Assembly (NCBI RefSeq): GCF_003265345.1
Contig: NZ_QFWW01000026.1
Coordinates: 1-64,000 of the forward strand
Length of the DNA stretch: 64,000 nt
DNA from: Lentzea terrae
GTDB lineage: Bacteria > Actinomycetota > Actinomycetes > Mycobacteriales > Pseudonocardiaceae
Reading direction: 5' to 3'
In this document: one piece after another, positions 25,467-32,059 of the stretch
How the letters are laid out: every line of letters starts with the position of its first letter
Numbering within the stretch: the first letter of the stretch is position 1
The notes under the pieces: generated by a model
What the model was told of the DNA's origin: nothing
The model's input: the letters and a program-made list of their open reading frames with translations, nothing else
The model's database searches: none
Program-made: the position numbers and the translations under genes

Positions 25467-26119
25467 AGGTCGACCTCGTCGTGCTGGACATCGCCGGCAC
25501 GACCGTGCAGGAGCACGGGCTGGTGTACCGCGCACTTGCCGAAACCGTTGAGACGGCCGGAGGTTCGTCCGCCGACGTCCACCGCTGGATGGGCGCCGAC
25601 AAGCGCGAGGCGATCTCGTCGATGCTCGGGCGCTCCGATGTGGACGCCGAGTTCGCCGACTTCCACGACCGCCTGGCGAAGTTCTACGCGGAGACACCGC
25701 CGGAGCCGTTGCCCGGTGTGCCGGAGACGTTGGCGTGGTTGCGGTCCAACGGGGTGAAGGTCGCCCTCACCACCGGATTCGACCAGCCTGTCGTCGACGG
25801 GCTGCTGGACGTCCTGGGGTGGCGCGACGGCGTGGTGGACGCGGTCGTCACCGTGGACGGTGTGCCCGCAGGCCGCCCGGCGCCGTACATGATCTTCAAG
25901 TCGATGGGGCTGACCGGCGCCACGGACGTGCGTCGCGTCCTCACCGCCGGCGACACCGTTCGCGACCTGGAAGCGGGCATGAACGCGGGTGCGGGCTTCG
26001 TGGTCGGGGTCCTCAGCGGCAGCCAAACCGCCGAGGAACTCGGTGCGGCCCGGCACACGCACCTGTTGAGCAGCGTCGCGGAGATCCCGAAGCTAATCCA
26101 AAGCCGCGGTGTGGCGTAG
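25463..26119 (+). CDS. Phosphonatase-like HAD hydrolase
   Basis: A 218-residue HAD enzyme. The nucleophile is Asp9 in VLDIAGTT. Lys47, in the cap sequence MGADK, has the same MGxxK spacing as the Schiff-base lysine (MGLLK) of Bacillus cereus PhnX. GDTVRDLEAG carries the metal ligand. This supports real C-P bond cleavage of phosphonoacetaldehyde to acetaldehyde and phosphate. The length (218) is shorter than classical PhnX (about 265), as in the TIGR03351 group. GTG 25463 follows GGAGGG and overlaps the gntR stop. Confidence 0.85.
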   Translation: MKVDLVVLDIAGTTVQEHGLVYRALAETVETAGGSSADVHRWMGADKREAISSMLGRSDVDAEFADFHDRLAKFYAETPPEPLPGVPETLAWLRSNGVKVALTTGFDQPVVDGLLDVLGWRDGVVDAVVTVDGVPAGRPAPYMIFKSMGLTGATDVRRVLTAGDTVRDLEAGMNAGAGFVVGVLSGSQTAEELGAARHTHLLSSVAEIPKLIQSRGVA

Positions 26120-26521
26120 CTGCTCCGGCGACGGATCCGCGATCAGCACCTGCAACGCCGCCGCGAACTGGTCGAAGCGCCGGTCGAACTCGGCCAGTTC
26201 GCGCGACGGCTCGGCCACCAGCGCCGCCCGTCCCGCCTTGGGCACGGCGGTCGCCAGCGCGTCCCGGAGAGGCTGCGACCGGCGCAGGGTCACGAGCAGC
26301 GTCCACAGCCGTTGCTCGACCAGCGCCACCTGCACCGGATCACCGGTCACGCGCAGGAAGTCCGACCGCACGGCTGTGGCACGCCGGCGCTGATCAGGAC
26401 ACGTGAAGTCGTCCGACCGGACCACCTGCGTGTCCGGCGCCGACCTGGCGAGCGACTCCTCCGACCGGAACCGCCGCGCAGGCACGGTCCCGGCCGGGTT
26501 CCACATCCACCAGAACGTCAT
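26093..26521 (-). CDS. Hypothetical protein coupled to XPB helicase
   Basis: A 142-residue protein beginning MTFWWMWNPAGTVPARRFRSEE, then a predicted helical, Arg- and Leu-rich region (VALVEQRLWTLLVTLRRSQPLRDAL). No known domain, signal or membrane segment. ATG 26521 overlaps the helicase stop (ATGA), so it is co-translated. Its 3' end overlaps the convergent phosphonatase gene by 27 bp. A role as a helicase partner is inferred from coupling only. Confidence 0.75.
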   Translation of the reverse strand: MTFWWMWNPAGTVPARRFRSEESLARSAPDTQVVRSDDFTCPDQRRRATAVRSDFLRVTGDPVQVALVEQRLWTLLVTLRRSQPLRDALATAVPKAGRAALVAEPSRELAEFDRRFDQFAAALQVLIADPSPEQLRHTAALD

Positions 26522-28158
26522 CCGACCAGGTCGTCCGCGTCGACGATCTTGTACGCGTAGCCCTGCTCGGCCAGGAACCGCTGCCGGTGGGCCGCGTAGT
26601 CGGTGTCGAGCGTGTCCCGCGCGACGACCGAGTAGAAGTGCGCCTGCCGCCCGTCGCCCTTCGGCCGCAGGATCCGGCCGAGGCGCTGGGCCTCCTCCTG
26701 GCGCGACCCGAACGTGCCGGACACCTGGACGGCGACCGAGGCCTCGGGCAGGTCGATGGAGAAGTTGGCGACCTTCGACACGACGAGAGTGCGCAGCTCG
26801 CCGCGGCGGAACTGGTCGAACAGCTCCTCGCGTTCCTTGTTCTTCGTCGATCCCTTGATCACCGGCGCCCCCAGCTCCTCGCCCAGCTCGTCCAGCTGGT
26901 CCAGGTAAGCACCGATCACCAGAGCCGGCTCGTCGGGATGCTGGTCGAGCACCCTGCGCACGACCGGGATCTTCGTCCGCGCGGTCGAGCAGAGCTTGTA
27001 GCGCTCCTCCGGCTCGGCCGTGGCGTACTGCAGCCGCTCGTTGTCCGTCAGCGTCACCCGGACCTCGGTGCACTCGGCGGGAGCGATCCAGCCCTGCGCC
27101 TCGATGTCGCGCCACGGCACGTCGTAGCGCTTCGGCCCGATCAACGAGAAGACGTCGCCTTCCTGCCCGTCCTCGCGCACCAGCGTCGCGGTCAGGCCCA
27201 GCCGGCGACGCGACTGCAGGTCCGCGGTCATCCGGAAGACCGGCGCGGGCAGCAGGTGGACCTCGTCGTAGACGATCAGGCCCCAGTCGCGCGAGTCGAA
27301 CAGCTCCAGGTGCTTGTACTCGCCCTTCGACTTGCGGGTGATCACCTGATAGGTCGCGATCGTGACCGGCCGGATCTCCTTGCGCTCACCGGAGTACTCG
27401 CCGATCTCCTCTTCGGTGAGCGACGTGCGCGCGATCAGCTCCCGCTTCCACTGCCGCCCGGCCACGGTGTTCGTGACCAGGATCAACGTGGTCGCCTGCG
27501 CCTCGGCCATCGCCGCCGCGCCCACCAGCGTCTTGCCCGCGCCGCAGGGCAGCACGACGACGCCGCTGCCACCCGCCCAGAACGCCTGCGCCGCGAGCCG
27601 CTGGTAGTCGCGCAGCTTCCAGTCCTTCTCGTCGAGCTCGATCGGGTGCGCCTCGCCGTCGACGTACCCGGCGTGGTCCTCGGCCGGCCAGCCGACCTTG
27701 AGCAGCAGCTGCTTGAGCCGCCCGCGCTCGCTCGGGTGCACGATCACCGTGTCGTCGTCGATCCGCGCGCCGAACATCGGCGCGATCTTCTTGTTGCGCA
27801 GCACCTCTTCGAGCACCGCGCGGTCGTTCGAGTGCAGCACCAGCCCGTGCGCCGGGTTGTTGGTGAGCACCAGCCGCCCGAACCGGCTCATCGTGTCGAC
27901 GACGTCCACCAGCAACGGCTGCGGCACCGGGTAGCGGCTGAACCGCACCAGCGCGTCGACCACCTGCTCGGCGTCGTGCCCGGCCGCGCGGGCGTTCCAC
28001 AGGGCCAGCGGCGTCACGCGATAGGTGTGCACGTGCTCAGGCGCGCGCTCCAGCTCGGCGAACGGCGCGATGGACGTGCGCGCGTCGTCGGCGAGCGGGT
28101 GGTCGACCTCGAGCAGCAGCGTTTTGTCCGACTGGACGATCAGTGGGCCATCGGTCAC
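26518..28158 (-). CDS. XPB-type DNA repair helicase
   Basis: A 546-residue superfamily 2 helicase, close to the 549 residues of mycobacterial XPB. The N-terminal damage-recognition-like domain is followed by Walker A CGAGKT (about residue 205), the DEVH box (about 298) and TATLVRED; the C-terminal RecA lobe has VISK-type motif and QRLGRILRP (motif VI). The RED motif of XPB appears in LVREDGQEGD. It unwinds DNA 3' to 5' and is thought to act in repair. GTG 28158 gives the family's usual N-terminus. Confidence 0.93.
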   Translation of the reverse strand: MTDGPLIVQSDKTLLLEVDHPLADDARTSIAPFAELERAPEHVHTYRVTPLALWNARAAGHDAEQVVDALVRFSRYPVPQPLLVDVVDTMSRFGRLVLTNNPAHGLVLHSNDRAVLEEVLRNKKIAPMFGARIDDDTVIVHPSERGRLKQLLLKVGWPAEDHAGYVDGEAHPIELDEKDWKLRDYQRLAAQAFWAGGSGVVVLPCGAGKTLVGAAAMAEAQATTLILVTNTVAGRQWKRELIARTSLTEEEIGEYSGERKEIRPVTIATYQVITRKSKGEYKHLELFDSRDWGLIVYDEVHLLPAPVFRMTADLQSRRRLGLTATLVREDGQEGDVFSLIGPKRYDVPWRDIEAQGWIAPAECTEVRVTLTDNERLQYATAEPEERYKLCSTARTKIPVVRRVLDQHPDEPALVIGAYLDQLDELGEELGAPVIKGSTKNKEREELFDQFRRGELRTLVVSKVANFSIDLPEASVAVQVSGTFGSRQEEAQRLGRILRPKGDGRQAHFYSVVARDTLDTDYAAHRQRFLAEQGYAYKIVDADDLVG

Positions 28159-28261
28159 GGGTACAAGTCTCCCTGACGGCGCCAAACGCGTTCGACCTGC
28201 GTCAACTGGCAAGTGTGAGGCGACACACCCAGCCAACACGACGTGACGTACTTTCTCGCGC

Positions 28262-28846
28262 ATGAGCACCGAGTCGACTGATCCCGTCGAGCCACCGGCC
28301 ACGGTGGCACCGGCTCCGGAGGAGACCGAGACCGACGAGTCGCCCAAGAAGAACAACTGGCTGAAGTTCGTCATCGTCGGCGTGCTGGCGGTGGTCCTCG
28401 TCGGCGGCGGTGTGTGGGCGCTCACAGCGCTCAACGGCACCAAGGTCGGCGACTGCGTGAGCGCCGCGCCGAAGGACGTCGACAAGCCGGACGGCGAGTG
28501 GAACGTCTCGTCGCAGGGCTGCGGCGACGCGAAGGCCACGCACCGGGTCGCCAAGGTGCTGAACAGCTCCGACGACCCGTGCCCCGACGAGGGCATCTAC
28601 GAGCCGGTGAAGTCCGGTGGCGACTCGCTGTGCCTGATGCCGAACCTCGCCGAGGGCAACTGCTACACGTCCGGTGACGACGGCGCCTTCAAGAAGGAGG
28701 CGTGCACCACCGAGTCGCCGGTGAAGATCGTGAAGAAGGTCGACGGTCTGCCGGAGGAGGGCACCACGTGCCCGGAGGGCTCCAGCGAGCTGCGCTTCAG
28801 CGAGCCGGCCTCGGTCTACTGCATGGGCGTGCACGAAGGTTCCTGA
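28262..28846 (+). CDS. Eight-cysteine extracytoplasmic membrane protein, paralogue 1 (LppU-like)
   Basis: A 194-residue protein: acidic Pro/Thr/Glu-rich cytoplasmic N-terminus (1-30), one membrane helix (about 34-56), then an external domain. The domain has eight cysteines in the order GDC, GC, PC, LCL, NCY, AC, TC, YC, shared with the next two large genes of the cluster. It reads as two halves, each with C-x-C, a KVL or KKV strand, then C-x-C, so it may be an internal duplication with four disulfides. Function is unknown. TACTTT (28249-28254) lies 7 bp before the ATG, suggesting a leaderless message. Confidence 0.83.
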   Translation: MSTESTDPVEPPATVAPAPEETETDESPKKNNWLKFVIVGVLAVVLVGGGVWALTALNGTKVGDCVSAAPKDVDKPDGEWNVSSQGCGDAKATHRVAKVLNSSDDPCPDEGIYEPVKSGGDSLCLMPNLAEGNCYTSGDDGAFKKEACTTESPVKIVKKVDGLPEEGTTCPEGSSELRFSEPASVYCMGVHEGS

Positions 28847-28896
28847 TCGGGTGAACTCGGTTGAGTTGATCATCGACTGACGCCGATACCCAGGCC

Positions 28897-29376
28897 ATGA
28901 AGAAGGTCGGCCTGGGTATCGCCGTTGTTCTCGCGCTCGTCCTGCTCGGCGGGTTCGTGCTGAACCAGCTCGGCGACGCGACCGAGGCGGCCAGGGTCGG
29001 CGACTGCGCCCGCATCTCCGGCTCGCAGGACAACCCGAAGTACCAGGCGCTCGACTGCGCCTCGGAACAGGCGACCGTCAAGATCGCCAAGATCCTGCCG
29101 TTCAACGAGCAGAAGTGCCCGTCCGGTGGCATGGACTACTCGACCTACACGGGCGACTCCACGCTCTGCCTCATGCCGAACTTCGTCGAGGGCTCCTGCT
29201 ACGGCCAGAACCCCCAGAGCGGCATCGCCAAGGTCGCCTGCACCACCAAGGACTCGGTGAAGGTCGCCAAGGTGCTCACCGGCAAGACCGACCGCGCGGC
29301 GTGCGGTGACTCGCGCGCGGCGGTCTTCCCGGAACCCGCCGTCACCTTCTGCCTCGAACGCGGCGACAAGCAGTGA
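28897..29376 (+). CDS. Eight-cysteine extracytoplasmic membrane protein, paralogue 2
   Basis: A 159-residue protein with only a short basic start (MKK) and a signal-anchor helix (about 5-24) before the external domain. All eight cysteines and the motifs VGDC, LCLMPN, CTT and KVAKVL match paralogue 1 closely. It lies 50 bp downstream of paralogue 1. It might be cleaved and secreted, since the helix is at the extreme N-terminus. No enzymatic motif is seen. Confidence 0.83.
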   Translation: MKKVGLGIAVVLALVLLGGFVLNQLGDATEAARVGDCARISGSQDNPKYQALDCASEQATVKIAKILPFNEQKCPSGGMDYSTYTGDSTLCLMPNFVEGSCYGQNPQSGIAKVACTTKDSVKVAKVLTGKTDRAACGDSRAAVFPEPAVTFCLERGDKQ

Positions 29377-29382
29377 TCTTCG

Positions 29383-29423
29383 CGTAAAGCACCTTCCTCG
29401 GCGGAGTCCACGTGGCAACCTCT
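29383..29423 (+). promoter_or_regulatory. Conserved two-box promoter-like motif, copy 1
   Basis: CGTAAAGC (29383-29390), exactly 20 bases, then CGTGGCAACCTCT (29411-29423). The same boxes with identical spacing recur at 29636-29676, each ahead of a gene of the cluster, while the intervening bases differ. This is the pattern expected of an alternative sigma factor promoter. The GTG of the next gene follows within 6 bp. Confidence 0.6.
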
Positions 29424-29428
29424 GCGGC

Positions 29429-29629
29429 GTGATCAACGAGGAGGCCGCGCCCAGGACGAGCCTGGGAAAGCAGGTGCTGACCTACGGGGCAACGCTGGTC
29501 GTCGCGGCGGTCGCGATCTACGCCCTCTCCGAGTTCGCGGCCCGGTTCCAGCCGCCGAAGCAACCGGATTCGCCCGGTTCTGCTGCCTCCGTCGCGCCCA
29601 GCGAACGGGCGGCTACCAAGCGGCCGTAA
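29429..29629 (+). CDS. Small single-span membrane protein
   Basis: A 66-residue protein: a hydrophilic start (VINEEAAPRTSLGKQ), a membrane helix (about 17-38) and a Pro/Ser/Ala-rich tail. GTG 29429 is the only start that gives this layout; no ribosome site is seen, so it may be read from a leaderless message starting in the preceding motif. No family recognised. It lies inside the cluster of eight-cysteine paralogues but lacks the cysteines. Confidence 0.55.
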   Translation: MINEEAAPRTSLGKQVLTYGATLVVAAVAIYALSEFAARFQPPKQPDSPGSAASVAPSERAATKRP

Positions 29630-29635
29630 CGTTTC

Positions 29636-29676
29636 CGTAAAGCCCCGGCGGATTCCTCGCCCGCGTGGCAACCTCT
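29636..29676 (+). promoter_or_regulatory. Conserved two-box promoter-like motif, copy 2
   Basis: CGTAAAGC (29636-29643) and CGTGGCAACCTCT (29664-29676), again 20 bases apart, identical in both boxes to the copy at 29383-29423. It precedes paralogue 3 with a leader of about 140 bases. Confidence 0.6.
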
Positions 29677-29750
29677 CCTCCGGCCGTGTCGGGGGGCGTG
29701 GGCTGTTCGGCGTAAGCAGCTCGCGCGAATGGTCCGGCCTATCACGCTTT

Positions 29751-29785
29751 CGAAACCGGAGTCGGTCCCATCGGCTCCGGTTTCG
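29751..29785 (+). promoter_or_regulatory. Hairpin in the leader of paralogue 3
   Basis: CGAAACCGGAG (29751-29761) pairs perfectly with CTCCGGTTTCG (29775-29785), 31 bases before the start codon. It could be an attenuator or a structure that shields the GGAGAGG ribosome site; there is no adjacent T-run of terminator length. Confidence 0.45.
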
Positions 29786-29816
29786 CGTCTTTGCCAGTCC
29801 ATCGGAGAGGAATCCA

Positions 29817-30635
29817 GTGACCACCCCCAACTACCCGCAGCAGCCAGGGCCGTACGGCCCGCCTCCCGGTGGGCAGCCGCAGCAGCCGTACGGTCAGCAG
29901 CCCGGTCAGCCAGGCCAGCCCGGTCAGTACGGCCCGCCGCCGCAGCAGCAGGGTTATCCGGCCGACCCGTACGACCAGCCGCAGGGTCAGCCCGGCCAGT
30001 ACGGACCGCCTCCCGGTGACCCCTACGGCCCGCCTCCCGGTCAGATGCCGCCCGGCCAGCCCATGCCGTACGCGCAGCCACCGAAGAAGAGCGGCGCCGG
30101 CAAGATCATCGGCTCGATCCTGGCGTTCGTGCTGGTCGCGGGCGGTGTCTTCCTGGTGAAGGCGCTCATCGGCGGCGGCATCAGCGCCATCAGCGGGCCG
30201 GACGCCAAGCCCGGAGACTGCGCGAGCGTCACGGGCACCACGGTCAGGCCCGAGTACAAGAAGGTCGACTGCGGCGCGACCGAGGCGAACTACTTCATCG
30301 CCAAGGCCATGAAGTCGACCACCGAAGCGTGCCCGAGCGAGGACTACGCCGAGTACAGCGAGAGCGGCCGCCGCGGCTCCGGCATGAAGCTCTGCCTCGT
30401 CGAGAAGCTCCAAGAGGGCAAGTGCTACAAGGAAGAACTCGTCAAGATCAACATGGAGGGCATGAAGGTCGTCGAGTGCCCGGCCGCCCCCAACGAGTTC
30501 GCCATCACGAAGATTCTCAAGATCGAGAAGATGGTCAAGGCCGCGACCGCCGAGTGCGGTGAGGCAACTGCCGTTTCCTACGCCGAACCGTCGCCCGGAA
30601 TCACCTACTGCGTGACCGCGGTCGAAGGCAAGTGA
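29817..30635 (+). CDS. Eight-cysteine extracytoplasmic membrane protein with Pro/Gln/Gly-rich cytoplasmic tail, paralogue 3
   Basis: A 272-residue protein. Residues 1-95 are low-complexity PYGPPPG/QPGQ repeats, a membrane helix lies at about 98-118, and the external domain repeats the eight-cysteine pattern (GDC, DC, AC, LCL, CY, EC, EC, YC). GTG 29817 has GGAGAGG upstream. The N-terminal tail resembles those of actinobacterial envelope proteins that may cluster by weak self-interaction; this is inference. A strong terminator follows directly. Confidence 0.85.
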   Translation: MTTPNYPQQPGPYGPPPGGQPQQPYGQQPGQPGQPGQYGPPPQQQGYPADPYDQPQGQPGQYGPPPGDPYGPPPGQMPPGQPMPYAQPPKKSGAGKIIGSILAFVLVAGGVFLVKALIGGGISAISGPDAKPGDCASVTGTTVRPEYKKVDCGATEANYFIAKAMKSTTEACPSEDYAEYSESGRRGSGMKLCLVEKLQEGKCYKEELVKINMEGMKVVECPAAPNEFAITKILKIEKMVKAATAECGEATAVSYAEPSPGITYCVTAVEGK

Positions 30636-30639
30636 GCGA

Positions 30640-30687
30640 AGTGAAAGAGGCGGGCCGTGAAAATCGGCCCGCCTCTTTCACTTTTTT
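30640..30687. terminator. Rho-independent terminator
   Basis: A perfect 16-bp stem, GTGAAAGAGGCGGGCC (30641-30656) with its complement at 30666-30681, followed by TTTTTT (30682-30687). The strongest intrinsic terminator in the window. It ends the eight-cysteine gene cluster; in the other orientation it also lies just past the stop of the convergent binding-protein gene. Confidence 0.92.
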
Positions 30688-30702
30688 CATGTCGAGCTGC
30701 AA

Positions 30703-31680
30703 CTAATTCGTCGTACCCGGCGGCAAAAGCTGCTGCACGTCCAGACGACCGGACAGCACGTCCTCGGTGTCCATCATGTCGGCGACCCGCTGGAGCCGGA
30801 TCGGGTTCAGCGACAACGGGAACGTGCCGACGGACACGAGCGCCGCGGTCGGCCCGTCGACGTCCGCGTAGCTGGTCAGCGAGTCCTGCACGGCGAGCTT
30901 GTTGGACTGCGCGCGCTGCTGGGCCTGGCGCAGCACGTCCCGGAACACCTTCAGCGTCTTCGGGTTCTGCTCAGCGAACTTCTTGGACGACGCGTAGCCG
31001 GACATCGGGAAGTCCAGTGTCGGACCGCGCGCGGTGTCGGTGAGGATCTTCGCACCGATGTTGCGCTGCGCCTTCGTGATGAACGGCTCGATCATGAACG
31101 CCGCGTCGATCTGCCCGGCCGTCAGCGCGTTCTCCATCTCGCCGAACGGCATCGAGGCGAACTTGATCTTCTGCTTCTCGACCGCGGCGGTGTCCAGCAC
31201 GGCACGCGTGGTCAGCGCGCCGATGTCGGTCTCGCTGTTCACGCCGATGCGCGGCGCCTGCTTCTTGCCGGGGTCGTCGTAGTCCGACGACGCGGCCGTG
31301 ACCAGCGCCATCGAGTTCGGACCCGCCTGGTAGGCCTCGCCCTGCAGCTGCAGTTCGGTGCCCTCGGCGACCGAGCGGAAGAGGCTCACGTGGGTCGCCC
31401 ACGTGATGTCGAGCGTGGTGTCCAGCTGCTTGATGGCCTCGGCCTCGCTCGGCTGGGTGACCAGGTTGACCTGCAGGCCCGCCTTCTCGAACAGCTTTTC
31501 GGTCAGCGCGATGCGCAGCGGGGCCACGTCGACGACGGGCAGCACGCCGATGCGCAGGACGTTGCGTTCGACGTCTGCGGTGCCGCCGTTCGACGAACTT
31601 CCGAACAGGCTGCAGCTCGCGGTCAGAACGCACGTGATGAGCACTGCAGCAAGCCGCAGAGCTTTGGCTCGGGTAGCCAT
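30703..31680 (-). CDS. NitT/TauT-type substrate-binding lipoprotein, orphan
   Basis: A 325-residue ABC-transporter binding protein of the SsuA/TauA/NMT1 type. The lipobox is LTASC with Cys23. Conserved segments include IGVLPVVDVAPLRIAL, the DITWATHVSLFRSV pocket and IDAAFMIEPF. ATG 31680 has GAGAGG upstream. No permease or ATPase gene is adjacent, so it either uses a distant transporter or has another role. Ligands in the family include sulfonates, nitrate, thiamine precursors and aliphatic amines; none can be chosen here. Confidence 0.83.
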   Translation of the reverse strand: MATRAKALRLAAVLITCVLTASCSLFGSSSNGGTADVERNVLRIGVLPVVDVAPLRIALTEKLFEKAGLQVNLVTQPSEAEAIKQLDTTLDITWATHVSLFRSVAEGTELQLQGEAYQAGPNSMALVTAASSDYDDPGKKQAPRIGVNSETDIGALTTRAVLDTAAVEKQKIKFASMPFGEMENALTAGQIDAAFMIEPFITKAQRNIGAKILTDTARGPTLDFPMSGYASSKKFAEQNPKTLKVFRDVLRQAQQRAQSNKLAVQDSLTSYADVDGPTAALVSVGTFPLSLNPIRLQRVADMMDTEDVLSGRLDVQQLLPPGTTN

Positions 31681-32059
31681 GGCACCTCTCGCCGGTAGGC
31701 CTTGAGTAGCATCGATTTGATCTGTGAGTGTCGCCACGGACCAGGCAGTCCGCAGTCCCAACTGGGCGTTCGGACGGACGTGCGGCGTGCCGACAACCGG
31801 GGATGTTAACCACCTGAACGTATGAAACGACACCCCGTCTCGATACGGTGAGTGCTTCTGGAGACTTCCCCCGAGGAGGGGGTGGCCATTACGCTCCCCG
31901 CCGGGTGGCACAGGTCGCAGTAGAGGATCGTGTCTTCAGAACGGGGTAGGGCGCCTCACCGGGCGAACAACCTCTGTGCTGCAATTCGGCCCGTTTGACG
32001 AGTCCATGCTCGGTCCTGGGGAGAGACCGGGACACTGCTGCTGGAAGAGGAAGCCCAGA
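31681..32059. other. Divergent intergenic region before the conservon
   Basis: A 379-bp gap with no convincing ORF. It should hold the divergent promoters of the binding-protein gene and the conservon. A GATACGGT -10-like box lies near 31841-31848. CCCCC-GAGGA-GGGGG near 31868-31882 can form a short hairpin. I could not identify an operator. Confidence 0.5.
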
